Assembly: GCF_003171675.1 (NCBI RefSeq)
Contig: NZ_QFZQ01000006.1
Coordinates: 248,001 to 312,000, forward strand
DNA length: 64,000 bases
Source of the DNA: Reichenbachiella versicolor
GTDB lineage: Bacteria; Bacteroidota; Bacteroidia; Cytophagales; Cyclobacteriaceae
Reading direction: 5' to 3'
The notes beneath the pieces were generated by a model. The model did no database searches and was not told where the DNA came from. It saw only the letters and a list, made by a program, of their open reading frames with translations. Below, in pieces: positions 52,816-63,156 of the stretch. Position 1 is the stretch's first letter, and each line of letters opens with the position of its first letter. The translations under genes were made by a program, and so were the position numbers.

Positions 52816-54903
52816 TTATGCTGATTGAAGGACTCTGCTTTTGGGTAATGATATACGCATCATAAAGCTTTGTCCCTTTTTAAATCCGACTTTGTACGTG
52901 CCATTGTGTTTTTCAACTAAAGACTTAACCAATGTCATTCCCTGTCCCCTACCTGAATACTTATCTGCTGTCAGAGTAGTAGAGAAGTCTTTTTTGAATA
53001 TTAAATCAATGACATCTTGACCCTTGAGATTTGGAATTTCATCTCTTGCTATCAAATTGTTCTTTATGGCTTTGGCCAAAATCTTTTTCATATCTAACCC
53101 CTTACCATCATCTGCATAATCAAATGTGTAACCATTAGGGTGCTCTTGCAAAGCCATACGAATTGTGCCTATTTCAGACTTTTGATTCATTTTACGTTCC
53201 TCAGCTGTTTCTATTCCGTGAGCTATAGAGTTTCTAATCAACTGAGTAGCTATATCTTTCATGAGTGCTACGTACTCCTCTGGCAGATCCACTTTAGTTT
53301 CGGGAAAGTTAAGAGTGACCTTCTTACTAGTTTCACCTGAAATTCTCTCTAATCCTGTCTCTACAGCGTTTTTAATCTGCTGACTAGACGATACTTTTTC
53401 TTCGATTATTTGTGAACCTTTACTATAGACACTAGCAATTTTGTCCTGAAGCTCAACCATATTATTCAGCGAAGTAATCACCTCAGCTATCTGATAGATA
53501 ATCTTCAAGAAGTGCTTTCCTTCTATTTGAGACTTGTTCTTCAACTCAACAATAGTATCTTCCACCTTATGTAAGGAATTAGATATCATTTCAAGACCAA
53601 TCAAAGATGCATTACCTTTTATACTGTGAACGGTCTCATAAGTAGTCTGAACCAAATCAGAGAAATTGCGATAATCCTTTTGCTCATACTTTCTTGAGAT
53701 ACCATTTAACCCTGTAACAGATTCATTTAAGAATGATGTCAGAGATTCTGGCTGTACCTTAAGAATTGCCAATAGCTGAGAGTAATTTTCTTCATTTTGA
53801 GCATCGGACTCTTCGATTCTCTGACGCATCCTTACTGTTTCAGTTTCATCAAGTACTGTCACCAATACTCTATAAATCTCTCCATCACGCATGATCCTTG
53901 AAAAGGTCATTTGAATGTATCTAGGATCCATAGAAACTGACCCCTTGTCGGGAAATATCTCGACTTGCTCCACTGGATTGAGACGATTCACTACTGTCTC
54001 ACGGATACTTGGGTTAAAAAGGTGATCTACAAACATTTCTAGCGCTTCAAGATCTCTTTTGACCAATCGTGGCCTCATTAATTTGAGAAAGTTAGTGTTT
54101 TGCAGACTTGTAGTTTCGAAGATTTCATCGGTCTCTTTAGAGTACATATCCCCAATCATCAAGTTCTTGTCTATCAAGAATACTCCTTGTTTTACATTCT
54201 CGAAAATAGATTCGGACTGGTTATTAAGATATTCCTCTTTCCTCAGAGCCGTACTCAGTTGAGTAGTATAATCATTGATACTTTTGATAGCCGGACGGAA
54301 AATGAAAGCTCCTTCCATTACTAGAAGGAAAAAAGCTATAGCAAAAAGAATATACTCTGTCACAGAAAGAGATTTGATACGACCTGTAGATTCAGCATCG
54401 TATTCAAAAGTGATATCGTTCATCAGTTTTAGAAACTGACCTTCATTCGCTAGTATCTGCTGCAGTCCAGCTTCAAATTCCAAAGATTGAGTCTCCTGTA
54501 ATGAATCCGTTTTTAACAATTGCAATACAGCTTTTTCAATAGCTACGTAGTATGGTGAAATTTCCTCAAATAATTCAAGAATACTTTCTGAGTTATTAAC
54601 ATCCACCAAACTCATAGATTCATCGCCTGCTTGTAGAGCCTGATGAGATTTGGACCACAATGTATATGCTTTTTCTAACTCCCCTTTTCTCGTAATAAAC
54701 TGTTCATCGTTTTGTGCAGCACGCATAGCTAAAGATGCTTTAGTAATCTTCTGTGAAAGCATCCTTTGACGACCAGAAATATTAATGGTACGCGAATCCG
54801 AACTACCTCTCTTGATAGAATTCTGTACCAAAAACTGAGAGAAGCCTATTACCAAGGCGATAATAGTTAAAGCAACCAGATAGGTTTTAGTAAGATTATT
54901 CAT
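52816..54903 (-). CDS. CheA-like hybrid sensor histidine kinase with PilJ-type sensor
   Basis: 695 residues. A first membrane helix (about 8-26) is followed by a PilJ-type extracellular domain (SRTINISGRQRMLSQKITKA..., to about 170) and a second helix (183-200). A PAS-like domain (about 230-355) and a coiled coil come next. The histidine phosphotransfer part has TTYETVHSIKGNASLIGLEM (His 426). The ATPase domain of CheA type follows: ATQLIRNSIAHGIETAEERK and YSGRGQGMTLVKSLVEKHNG. No CheW-like domain was seen. It is the first gene of the four-gene module and the likely source of phosphate. Confidence 0.92.
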   Translation of the reverse strand: MNNLTKTYLVALTIIALVIGFSQFLVQNSIKRGSSDSRTINISGRQRMLSQKITKASLAMRAAQNDEQFITRKGELEKAYTLWSKSHQALQAGDESMSLVDVNNSESILELFEEISPYYVAIEKAVLQLLKTDSLQETQSLEFEAGLQQILANEGQFLKLMNDITFEYDAESTGRIKSLSVTEYILFAIAFFLLVMEGAFIFRPAIKSINDYTTQLSTALRKEEYLNNQSESIFENVKQGVFLIDKNLMIGDMYSKETDEIFETTSLQNTNFLKLMRPRLVKRDLEALEMFVDHLFNPSIRETVVNRLNPVEQVEIFPDKGSVSMDPRYIQMTFSRIMRDGEIYRVLVTVLDETETVRMRQRIEESDAQNEENYSQLLAILKVQPESLTSFLNESVTGLNGISRKYEQKDYRNFSDLVQTTYETVHSIKGNASLIGLEMISNSLHKVEDTIVELKNKSQIEGKHFLKIIYQIAEVITSLNNMVELQDKIASVYSKGSQIIEEKVSSSQQIKNAVETGLERISGETSKKVTLNFPETKVDLPEEYVALMKDIATQLIRNSIAHGIETAEERKMNQKSEIGTIRMALQEHPNGYTFDYADDGKGLDMKKILAKAIKNNLIARDEIPNLKGQDVIDLIFKKDFSTTLTADKYSGRGQGMTLVKSLVEKHNGTYKVGFKKGQSFMMRISLPKSRVLQSA

Positions 54904-54965
54904 TCCAATAAGCTGTTTGATATGTAACTAAGGAGTTATATTCTCAGTACAAAATTGCGTATCTA

Positions 54966-55017
54966 TACGTAATTATAAAAGTACCTCTCCTAATAAAATA
55001 CGTAACAATTATACGTA
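54966..55017. promoter_or_regulatory. Three TACGTA palindromes upstream of the CheA-like gene
   Basis: TACGTA occurs at 54966-54971, 54999-55004 and 55012-55017 in an AT-rich leader, each inside a palindrome such as ATACGTAT. A regulator site is possible. The rest of the 460-bp stretch up to metX (54904-55366) shows nothing else. Confidence 0.35.
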
Positions 55018-55366
55018 TTTATACCCAAAACAGACTTCTATTTAAACTAGGACGTGATTGTGCTCAATAGACGAAATAAAACACGGAGTAAAAAGTATAT
55101 TTTAATATGTAATCAAGAATAAAAAAAAATGCTTTACACCATATTTAACTATGTAAATGAAACATTAATGACTCAATGTATCACTCAAACGTTTTGAATT
55201 GGAATTTGAGAAACAATCAAAAGCATAAGGCAACTTAAATAGCCTTCAAACCGAGTGAGTTTTTAATAAAACTTCATAGAAATGAATAATGAACTATTCA
55301 TTTGAAAGGAAAAACAGCATTTACAAGTACGATAATAGCCTATGAATAGCCAGCCATACCGTTTTT

Positions 55367-56386
55367 TCAACTAATGAAATCCTCAATAATACTATTGAGT
55401 TTTTCTGTTTCTGTCAAAAAACCATCATGACCATAGAACGAGTCAACCTCTTCATACCTCATATTCGGTATCCAATCTTTGAAAGTTCTCTGCTCTTCAA
55501 TAGGAAATAAAAGGTCTGTGGTGATGGCAATTTGTAATACTTGAGACTTTAAATTTTTGAAAGCCTCTTCTATACCTCCTCTACCTCTTCCTACATTATG
55601 ACTATCAAGGGCCTTAGTTAGGTTCCATAAAACATAACCTTGAAAGTTTCTTTTAACTAACTTTTGACCTTGGTACCTGATATAAGAGTCAGCATTAAAA
55701 TCGTCTAACTTTTCGTTGTCATCAGATTGTGTCTTTCCAAAAATATCATGGTTTCTATAGGACAACATTCCAATGGCTCTTGATGTAGCAACGCCAGCCG
55801 ATCCAGCATCCACCTTATGATCCCTCCAAGTAGGATCTGCTTCTATAGCCAATCTCTGAGTAGCATGAATTGATATTCTCCAAGGAGACTCCTTAGGCGC
55901 CGTACCGATTAGGATAATCTTTTCAAAGGTATTTGGCTCTTGAACTGCCCACTCATAGGTCTGAAACCCACCCATGGAGCCTCCAAGACCTATCGCAATT
56001 CTTTCGATATCCAGATGATCTCTCAAAAGTTTGTGCGCTTCCACCATATCACGAATAGTAATTAGCGGAAAGTCAGTGAAGTAAGGTTTACCTGTTGTAG
56101 AATTAATAGTTAATGGGCTACTTGTCCCATAGGGTGACCCCAATATATTTGCACAGACAATGAAATGCTTCTTAGGATTGATCGCACTGTGAGAGGTAAA
56201 AAGACCTTCCCACCAATCCATACACTCGGAATTGGCAGTCAAAGCATGGAATACCCAAACCACATTAGACTTGTCAGAGTTAAGCTCGCCATAGGTATGG
56301 TAGGCAACTTCTAGTTCTGCCAACTCTCCTCCACGCTCCAATGCAAACGGACTTTGCGACTTGAATATTTTCTTTTCTGACACCAT
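55367..56386 (-). CDS. metX: Homoserine O-acetyltransferase MetX
   Basis: Start placed at MVSEKKIFKSQSPFALERGG; the longer frame adds six residues. 339 residues of the alpha/beta hydrolase acyltransferase family. Hallmarks: YHTYGELNSDKSNVVWVFHA, the nucleophile elbow IGLGGSMGGFQTYEWAV with Ser 137, the TTDLLFP segment with the acidic residue, and YGHDGFLTE with the catalytic His. It activates homoserine for methionine synthesis. It is divergent from metZ across about 100 bp, the usual paired arrangement. A -7-like CAAACCTA lies just upstream. Confidence 0.95.
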   Translation of the reverse strand: MVSEKKIFKSQSPFALERGGELAELEVAYHTYGELNSDKSNVVWVFHALTANSECMDWWEGLFTSHSAINPKKHFIVCANILGSPYGTSSPLTINSTTGKPYFTDFPLITIRDMVEAHKLLRDHLDIERIAIGLGGSMGGFQTYEWAVQEPNTFEKIILIGTAPKESPWRISIHATQRLAIEADPTWRDHKVDAGSAGVATSRAIGMLSYRNHDIFGKTQSDDNEKLDDFNADSYIRYQGQKLVKRNFQGYVLWNLTKALDSHNVGRGRGGIEEAFKNLKSQVLQIAITTDLLFPIEEQRTFKDWIPNMRYEEVDSFYGHDGFLTETEKLNSIIEDFIS

Positions 56387-56490
56387 AGATATTTCGAGGC
56401 GCAAACCTAATTAAAAGAACTAGAATAGTTAGATACCCGTCTTCACTTTCAATTAGGAAAATGTGATATTTGCCGTTCATCTAAACCCCG

Positions 56491-57678
56491 ATGTCTATGA
56501 GTGAAAAGAAGCTACATTTCGAAACTGAAGCAGTCAGGACTCAAATCACTACTACACAAGCAAAAGAGCATTCAAACCCAATGTATCTTACTTCTAGTTT
56601 TGTGTTTGACGATGCAGAAGAAATGCGAGCAACTTTTGCCGATGAAATGGATCGCAACATTTACAGTCGTTTCACGAATCCAAACACGTCTGAATTAATA
56701 GATAAGGTAGTGAAAATGGAAGGAGCCGAGGCTGGATATGCTACGGCTACAGGGATGGCCGCGGTTTATGCTACTTTCATGACACTTTTGAATTCAGGAG
56801 ATCATATGTTATCAGTGAGATCGGTATTCGGATCAACTCATACCGTCTTAAAAAAATTCATGCCTCGTCATGGAATTGAAAACACATACATAGACCTATC
56901 AGAAATTGATAGTTGGCAATCATCAATCAAAGACAATACAAAACTTCTGTATTTGGAAACTCCAACTAACCCAGGTGTTGAGTTGGTAGATTTAGAATTT
57001 GCGGGCAAGTTTTGTAAAGAAAACGATATTATTCTAGTAGTGGATAATTGCTTTGCCACTCCATACCTTCAAAGACCAATAGAATTTGGTGCTGATATCG
57101 TAATTCATTCTGCTACCAAGTTCATGGATGGCCAAGGCCGAGTAATGGGAGGAATCATAGTTGGATCAGAAACATTAATAAAAGACATTTTTACTTTCTG
57201 CAGAAGTACAGGCCCTGCAATGTCTCCTTTTAATGCTTGGATCATATCAAAGAGTCTTGAAACACTTGCAGTACGTATGGATCGCCATTGTGAAAATGCA
57301 TTGAAACTTGCAGAATGGCTTGAAAAAAATACCAATGTAGAATGGGTTCGTTATCCATTTTTACCTTCACACCCTCAATACGAAATTGCTAAAAAGCAAA
57401 TGACCCTAGGCGGAGCGATGGTATGCTTTGGGATAAAAGGTGGACTTGAAAGAGGTAGAAAATTCCTTAACAGTATTGAGATGTGTTCCTTGACTGCTAA
57501 TTTGGGAGATACAAGAACAATAGTTACTCACCCTACTTCTACTACTCATGCAAAACTTACGGATGAAGAAAGATATGCTGTAGGAATCACTCCAAACTTA
57601 ATAAGAATTTCTACTGGTTTGGAGCACATTAATGACATTATTGCAGATATTGAACAAGCCATTGAAAAGAGTAAGTAA
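56491..57678 (+). CDS. metZ: O-acyl-homoserine sulfhydrylase (MetZ/MetY-type PLP enzyme)
   Basis: 395 residues of the Cys/Met metabolism PLP family. The cofactor Lys is in VIHSATKFMDGQGRVMGG (Lys 210), with TPTNPGVELVDLE and VVDNCFATPYLQRPIEFGAD as the upstream blocks. The enzyme joins sulfide to an activated homoserine to give homocysteine. Its neighbour MetX makes the acetylated form, so O-acetylhomoserine is the likely partner; the closest family members are named MetZ. It is transcribed away from metX. Confidence 0.92.
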   Translation: MSMSEKKLHFETEAVRTQITTTQAKEHSNPMYLTSSFVFDDAEEMRATFADEMDRNIYSRFTNPNTSELIDKVVKMEGAEAGYATATGMAAVYATFMTLLNSGDHMLSVRSVFGSTHTVLKKFMPRHGIENTYIDLSEIDSWQSSIKDNTKLLYLETPTNPGVELVDLEFAGKFCKENDIILVVDNCFATPYLQRPIEFGADIVIHSATKFMDGQGRVMGGIIVGSETLIKDIFTFCRSTGPAMSPFNAWIISKSLETLAVRMDRHCENALKLAEWLEKNTNVEWVRYPFLPSHPQYEIAKKQMTLGGAMVCFGIKGGLERGRKFLNSIEMCSLTANLGDTRTIVTHPTSTTHAKLTDEERYAVGITPNLIRISTGLEHINDIIADIEQAIEKSK

Positions 57679-57715
57679 ATGATTTGAAGACTCTTTCAGT
57701 TCTATCCTATTTATT

Positions 57716-58051
57716 CTACAACTCCAACTCCTTAGAAGGATCCCATACCAGTTCTTTAAAGCCTAATATTTGATCCTTTTCTATCTCAACCCCCTCAGCT
57801 TCCAGAAGTTCTTGCATCATTGTTGGAGTAGCGAAATGTGCTTTTCCTGTAAGCAGACCATTTCGATTGACCACTCGATGTGCGGGCACATCGGACAATC
57901 CGTGAGCCGCATTCATTGCCCAACCTACCATTCGTGCAGTGAGCTTGGTTCCTAGATAATTTGCAATTAAACCATAACTCGTTACTCTCCCTTTCGGAAT
58001 CAACTTTACTACCTCATAGACGTCGTCAAAGAACGAGTATTGTTTAACCAT
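57716..58051 (-). CDS. Alkyltransferase-like protein (ATL)
   Basis: 111 residues of the MGMT C-terminal domain family. The active site motif that would be P-C-H-R-V reads PAHRV (Ala 57), so the alkyl-accepting Cys is missing. KGRVTSYGLIANYLG and the DNA-binding arginine region are kept. Such ATL proteins bind O6-alkylguanine and hand lesions to nucleotide excision repair rather than reverse them. Starts within 1 bp of the mltG stop. Confidence 0.92.
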   Translation of the reverse strand: MVKQYSFFDDVYEVVKLIPKGRVTSYGLIANYLGTKLTARMVGWAMNAAHGLSDVPAHRVVNRNGLLTGKAHFATPTMMQELLEAEGVEIEKDQILGFKELVWDPSKELEL

Positions 58052-59088
58052 TACCTGTAGATTCCTGCTTTATTCATTGCACGTTGGAATTTGGCGGCAT
58101 TGCGACTATGATCTCTCTGATTAGTGGCAAAATTGTGATAACCAGAAAAATCCTCCTTAGCACACATAAATAGATAATTGTGTTTCTTATAATTCAATAC
58201 AGCATTGAGAGAACTAATCTCAGGCATATTAATTGGACCGGGAGGTAACCCTTTGTGTTTATAAGTATTAAAAGGGGATTCTATTTCTTTATGTTTGTTC
58301 AATACTCTACGAATTTCAAAATCTTGTGCAGCAAATACTAAAGTTGGGTCTGCCGCCAAAACTTCTCCTCGTTTTAATCGATTAAAGTATAAACCTGCTA
58401 CAATTGGTCTCTCATCTGACATGACTGTTTCCGCTTGTACTATTGAAGCTAAAACAGATACCTCTTTAGGTGTCAACCCCATTTCTTTTGCCTTAGCTAT
58501 ACGTTCATCATTCCAGAATTTGTCATACTCATTCTTCATCTTTTTAAACAACCCTTCCGGTGATACATTCCAATACATCTGATATGTGTTTGGAATGAAC
58601 ATCCCAACAATTGTTAAGCTATCAAAACCATTGGCTTCAAGTAACGAATCGTTATCCAATAGCTTCATAAAATCCTCTTCACTTATCTCAAGATTTTTAG
58701 TGATTTTTTCTGGCAAATCCGGAGTCATCCTTACATTATTAAAAGTAACATTAACTGGAACCTGCTCCCCCGCTCGTAGCATTCGTACTACTTGCATATT
58801 AGACATCTTCTTTTTTATCACATAAAGCCCTGGTTTTACAGACTTATCGTAATTCATTAGCTTGGATAGGAAACTGAATGAAAGCAAGTCCGAAACATAT
58901 CTACCATCATGCACTAGATTCTGAACATCTTTAAAAGTCGCCCCAGTAGGAATCATTAGAGGTCGATCTTCTTCCTTTACCAAAAAATTGGGAGAAAAGA
59001 TCATTGAATGGAAATAAAGTCCAAATGAAGAGAGCATCACCGAAAAGGCAATGATTACAGATGCTAGAATTACTTTTTTCTTATTCAT
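58051..59088 (-). CDS. mltG: Endolytic peptidoglycan transglycosylase MltG
   Basis: Start at MNKKKVILASVIIAFSVMLS, which puts the single membrane helix at the N terminus; the longer frame adds 23 residues. 345 residues. The YceG/MltG blocks are complete: GMFIPNTYQMYWNVSPEGLF, then SVLASIVQAETVMSDERPIV with the catalytic Glu, FNRLKRGEVLAADPTLVFA, and SPFNTYKHKGLPPGPINMPE. It cuts nascent glycan strands. It overlaps the ATL gene by 1 bp and is divergent from the YrdC-family gene. Confidence 0.95.
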   Translation of the reverse strand: MNKKKVILASVIIAFSVMLSSFGLYFHSMIFSPNFLVKEEDRPLMIPTGATFKDVQNLVHDGRYVSDLLSFSFLSKLMNYDKSVKPGLYVIKKKMSNMQVVRMLRAGEQVPVNVTFNNVRMTPDLPEKITKNLEISEEDFMKLLDNDSLLEANGFDSLTIVGMFIPNTYQMYWNVSPEGLFKKMKNEYDKFWNDERIAKAKEMGLTPKEVSVLASIVQAETVMSDERPIVAGLYFNRLKRGEVLAADPTLVFAAQDFEIRRVLNKHKEIESPFNTYKHKGLPPGPINMPEISSLNAVLNYKKHNYLFMCAKEDFSGYHNFATNQRDHSRNAAKFQRAMNKAGIYR

Positions 59089-59182
59089 AGTGGCGGCAAA
59101 AGTATGGATCTCTCTCGAAATATAAACTCTATTCTTGTTTCGGTTTTCACTTACCATTCAATTCCACCTAACTTTACATTCT

Positions 59183-59812
59183 ATGCGGACAGAATTCATC
59201 AAGCTATACCCTGAAAATCCAGATCCTAGAAAAATCGATCAGGTAGTCAAAATCCTCAAAAACGGTGGAGTGATCATTTATCCTACAGACACTGTATACG
59301 CATTGGGATGCGATGTTTTCAATACTAAGGCTGTTGAACGTATCAAACAAATCAAAAATATCAAGTCTAGAAAAACAGATTTTTCATTTATCTGTTATGA
59401 CCTGAGTCACATCTCGGAGTATACTAAATCTCTTCCTACTCCTATTTTCAAACTCATGAAAAAAGCTCTACCAGGCCCATTCACCTTTATCTTAAACTCA
59501 AGTAATAAGGTTCCTAAAATATTAAATGCATCAAAAAAAACTGTAGGCATAAGAGTGCCCGATAACAATATTCCAAGAGAAATTGTCAAATTTCTAGAAA
59601 ACCCAATAATCACTACCTCTATTCATGATGATGACGAAGTACTAGAATACTCGACTGACCCAGAGCTGATCTTTGAAAAGTATGACGGCAAGGTAGACAT
59701 GGTAATAGACGGCGGATATGGTCAAATTACAGCTAGTACCGTAGTAGACTGTACGGATAATGCACCCTTGCTAGTGAGAGAAGGTTTAGGTGATATCGAA
59801 CAGTATTTATGA
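59183..59812 (+). CDS. Sua5/YciO/YrdC/YwlC-family protein
   Basis: 210 residues from MRTEFIKLYPENPDPRKIDQ; an upstream ATG falls in the mltG leader. Landmarks of the YrdC fold: GGVIIYPTDTVYALGCDVFN, IKNIKSRKTDFSFICYDLS, ALPGPFTFILNSSNKVPKIL and KTVGIRVPDNNIPREI. These belong to the family making threonylcarbamoyl-adenylate for tRNA t6A. The K-T-D-F-S rather than K-x-R-P block and length resemble the YciO branch, so the t6A role is less sure. The next gene overlaps by 4 bp. Confidence 0.85.
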   Translation: MRTEFIKLYPENPDPRKIDQVVKILKNGGVIIYPTDTVYALGCDVFNTKAVERIKQIKNIKSRKTDFSFICYDLSHISEYTKSLPTPIFKLMKKALPGPFTFILNSSNKVPKILNASKKTVGIRVPDNNIPREIVKFLENPIITTSIHDDDEVLEYSTDPELIFEKYDGKVDMVIDGGYGQITASTVVDCTDNAPLLVREGLGDIEQYL

Positions 59813-60417
59813 AAACAGTAATCATCGATAGTCACTACTTCCCATGCATAGAGTACTTGAGCTTTATAGATGGGCAGGATAAAGTTCTAATAGAATCGAA
59901 GGAGTATTTTGTAAAGCAAACTTATCGAAACCGCTGCTACATAATGACAACTCATGGTGTACAGCCACTGTCAGTCCCTGTCAAAAATGGGAATAAAAAA
60001 GTACCCATGGACGAAATAGAAATTGATTATAAGGAAAAGTGGTTAAATACGCACTGGCGAGCTATCATTTCCGCATATAATAAAAGTCCATATTTCGAAT
60101 ACTACAAAGATATCTTACACGACATTCTTTTTGTTAAACATGACAGGTTGCTAGACCTGAACAAAGAAATCCTGTCATTTTGTCTAAAATCAGTCAACAT
60201 AGACACAGAAATTTGTTACACAAATTCTTACGTTTTGTCTAATGAAGACGATCTAAAAGATATGAGATCTGTAATTCATCCCAAAAAGGAACATTTCCAA
60301 CGAAATATCTTTCATCCCAAAACATACATGCAGATATTTGGTAACATTTTTGTTCCTAACCTGAGTGTTCTTGACTTGGTCAGTTGCAATGGACCTACAT
60401 CAAACACGTACCTGTAA
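59809..60417 (+). CDS. WbqC-family protein
   Basis: 202 residues. WbqC-like landmarks: IIDSHYFPCIEYLSFIDGQD at the start (first block), QTYRNRCYIMTTHGVQPLSV, KEKWLNTHWRAIISAYNKSP with the conserved W-R-x-I-x-x-A-Y, and NLSVLDLVSCNGPTSNTYL at the end. Members occur in O-antigen loci and elsewhere in Bacteroidota, with an unproven role in sugar or lipid modification. Coupled to the YrdC-family gene by a 4-bp overlap. Confidence 0.88.
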   Translation: MKTVIIDSHYFPCIEYLSFIDGQDKVLIESKEYFVKQTYRNRCYIMTTHGVQPLSVPVKNGNKKVPMDEIEIDYKEKWLNTHWRAIISAYNKSPYFEYYKDILHDILFVKHDRLLDLNKEILSFCLKSVNIDTEICYTNSYVLSNEDDLKDMRSVIHPKKEHFQRNIFHPKTYMQIFGNIFVPNLSVLDLVSCNGPTSNTYL

Positions 60418-60522
60418 AAACTTTAGTGAGTTTTTGAACGTATTTAAGGTTCTCCTCGTTTTTAAAGTAGCCCAAGTTTTTATAGATTATAGATCGGAAT
60501 TTTTAACGCAAAGAAGTAGCGT

Positions 60523-63078
60523 ATGGAAGCTAAATTTTCAAATAGAGTAAAAGAGGTTATTTCCTTGAGCCGCGAGGAAGCTCTACGTTTGGGGCATGAC
60601 TATATTGGCACCGAACACCTCATCCTCGGCATGATCCGAGAAGGAGAAGGAGTAGCAGTGAGCTTATTAAAGAAACTAGGGGTTTCACTTGAGGAATTAA
60701 GAGCTTCGATTGAAAAAGCTACAAAAGGTTCTGCTACACACAATGTAAAGAACCTAGCAAACATCCCTCTGACAAGGCAGTCAGAAAAAGTTTTGAAAAT
60801 CACATACTTGGAAGCAAAAATATTCAAGAGTCAATTAATTGGTACAGAGCATTTATTGCTTTCTATTCTAAGAGATGAAGACAATATAGGAACTCAGATT
60901 TTGGACAAATTCGATGTAGCCTATGACGTAGTCAAAGAACTACTTGAATATCAAACTGAAAACCCAATGGCTTCATCAGACACTGATGATCCAGATGACG
61001 ATTCTGGAAGACTATTTGGTAGCGGCTCAGGTGGAGGAAGTAGTTCTTCCAGTAAAGAAAGTTCAAAAGGTGGAGAAAAATCAAAAACACCTGTATTGGA
61101 CAACTTCGGAAGAGACTTGACCAAACTTGCCGAAAATGATAAGCTTGATCCAATCGTTGGTAGAGACGAAGAAATTGAGCGAGTAGCTCAAATATTATCA
61201 AGAAGAAAAAAGAACAACCCTATCCTCATTGGTGAGCCTGGAGTAGGAAAAACAGCCATAGCTGAAGGCCTTGCTTTAAGAATTATCCAGAAAAAGGTTT
61301 CAAGAGTATTATTCGGCAAAAGAGTAGTTACTCTTGATTTAGCTTCTTTAGTAGCTGGTACTAAATATAGAGGTCAGTTTGAAGAAAGAATGAAGGCTGT
61401 CATGAATGAGATTGAAAAATCTCCTGAAGTGATTTTATTCATTGATGAGTTACACACTATTGTTGGCGCAGGAGGAGCATCAGGTTCTTTAGATGCCTCT
61501 AATATGTTTAAACCTGCTCTAGCAAGAGGTGAGATCCAATGCATCGGGGCAACGACTTTAGATGAATATCGACAGTATATCGAAAAAGATGGAGCATTGG
61601 CGAGAAGGTTCCAGATGGTGATGGTAGAAGCTACATCTGTAGATGAAACCGTACAAATTTTGAATAACATCAAAGAAAAGTACGAAGATCATCATAATGT
61701 CAATTACACCGAAGAAGCAATTCAAGCTTGTGTGAAGCTGTCAGATAGATATATCAGTGATAGACATCTTCCCGACAAAGCCATAGATGTATTGGATGAA
61801 GCGGGATCTAGAGTTCACATCAATAACATCTATGTTCCTGATGAAATTGTAAGCTTGGAAGAGGATATTGAGAATATCAAAGTTGAGAAAAATCAAGTTG
61901 TAAAAAGCCAGAAATACGAAGAGGCTGCTCAACTTAGAGATAAAGAGAAAAAATTAATTGAGCAGCTTGAACTAGCTAAAGCTAAATGGGAAGAGGAAAC
62001 CAAGTCTCAAAGATTTACGGTGGACGAAGACAGCGTCGCTGAAGTAATCGCTATGATGACTGGAGTACCTACTAAACGTGTAGCACAAAATGAAAGCAGC
62101 AAATTACTTGGAATGAAAGATGACCTCAAAAAGAATGTCATCGGTCAGGATCAAGTAATAGATAAACTTGCAAAAGCGATTCAGAGAACAAGGGTAGGAC
62201 TAAAAGATCCAAAGAAGCCAATTGGTTCATTTGTATTCTTAGGACCTACTGGAGTCGGTAAAACAGAATTAGCTAAAGTTCTTTCCGAATACTTATTCGA
62301 TAAGGACGATGCGTTGGTTAGAATTGATATGAGTGAATATATGGAAAAATTCTCCGTATCAAGACTAGTAGGAGCGCCTCCAGGTTATGTAGGTTACGAG
62401 GAAGGTGGCCAATTAACGGAGAAAGTTCGAAGAAAACCATATAGTGTAGTACTTCTTGATGAAATCGAAAAAGCTCACCCTGATGTATTCAACATTCTGC
62501 TTCAAGTATTAGATGATGGGATATTGACCGATGGACTTGGAAGAAAAGTAGATTTCAGAAATACTATCATTATCATGACTTCGAATATAGGAGCTCGTGA
62601 CTTGAAAGATTTCGGCGCAGGTATCGGTTTCGTAAACAAAGCGAAACAAGATAACATGGATGACATTATGAAATCGACAATTTCAAGTGCTCTAAAGAAG
62701 GCATTCTCTCCAGAATTCTTGAATAGACTCGATGATGTAATCATCTTTAATAGTCTTGAGCGACCTGATATCCATAAGATTATTGACATTAGCTTGATGA
62801 AACTTTTGGAAAGGGTAATAGAGATGGGTTACAATATTGAGTTGACTGAAGCTGCCAAAGATTTCTTATCGGACAAAGGATATGATAGTGCATATGGCGC
62901 TAGACCATTGAACAGAGCGATTCAAAAGTATTTAGAAGACCCTATTGCTGAGTTTATATTAAATGATTCTGTAAAAGAAGGAGAAACTTTAATTGCAGAT
63001 CATAAAAAAGACAGCTCTGAATTGACAATCACGGTCAAAAAGAAGAAGGCTAAGAAAGAGCCTAAAGAAGAAGAGTAA
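60523..63078 (+). CDS. clpC: ATP-dependent Clp protease ATP-binding subunit ClpC
   Basis: 851 residues. Two Clp_N repeats (1-145), a Ser/Gly-rich linker ([18 protein letters not shown], about 170-188), AAA module 1 ([30 protein letters not shown]), a UVR-like coiled-coil middle ([18 protein letters not shown]), AAA module 2 ([38 protein letters not shown]) and the C-terminal Clp_D2 region. The middle UVR motif marks ClpC rather than ClpA or ClpB. It unfolds substrates for ClpP, which is not in the window. The long Ser-rich linker is unusual but common in Bacteroidota. Confidence 0.96.
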   Translation: MEAKFSNRVKEVISLSREEALRLGHDYIGTEHLILGMIREGEGVAVSLLKKLGVSLEELRASIEKATKGSATHNVKNLANIPLTRQSEKVLKITYLEAKIFKSQLIGTEHLLLSILRDEDNIGTQILDKFDVAYDVVKELLEYQTENPMASSDTDDPDDDSGRLFGSGSGGGSSSSSKESSKGGEKSKTPVLDNFGRDLTKLAENDKLDPIVGRDEEIERVAQILSRRKKNNPILIGEPGVGKTAIAEGLALRIIQKKVSRVLFGKRVVTLDLASLVAGTKYRGQFEERMKAVMNEIEKSPEVILFIDELHTIVGAGGASGSLDASNMFKPALARGEIQCIGATTLDEYRQYIEKDGALARRFQMVMVEATSVDETVQILNNIKEKYEDHHNVNYTEEAIQACVKLSDRYISDRHLPDKAIDVLDEAGSRVHINNIYVPDEIVSLEEDIENIKVEKNQVVKSQKYEEAAQLRDKEKKLIEQLELAKAKWEEETKSQRFTVDEDSVAEVIAMMTGVPTKRVAQNESSKLLGMKDDLKKNVIGQDQVIDKLAKAIQRTRVGLKDPKKPIGSFVFLGPTGVGKTELAKVLSEYLFDKDDALVRIDMSEYMEKFSVSRLVGAPPGYVGYEEGGQLTEKVRRKPYSVVLLDEIEKAHPDVFNILLQVLDDGILTDGLGRKVDFRNTIIIMTSNIGARDLKDFGAGIGFVNKAKQDNMDDIMKSTISSALKKAFSPEFLNRLDDVIIFNSLERPDIHKIIDISLMKLLERVIEMGYNIELTEAAKDFLSDKGYDSAYGARPLNRAIQKYLEDPIAEFILNDSVKEGETLIADHKKDSSELTITVKKKKAKKEPKEEE

Positions 63079-63101
63079 TCTTTAGTCTCACTTTTAGATA
63101 T

Positions 63102-63137
63102 AAAAAAACATCAAGTGCATACTCGATGTTTTTTTTT
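63102..63137. terminator. Bidirectional intrinsic terminator
   Basis: AAAAAAACATC and GATGTTTTTTTTT form an 11-bp stem. It lies between clpC and the convergent type IX secreted protein gene and can serve both. Confidence 0.9.
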
Positions 63138-63156
63138 GCGGTAACATCAAATAATG

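Noticed and set aside
57716-58051. Functional O6-methylguanine-DNA methyltransferase
   Set aside because: The active-site Cys is replaced by Ala in PAHRV, so it is an alkyltransferase-like protein instead.
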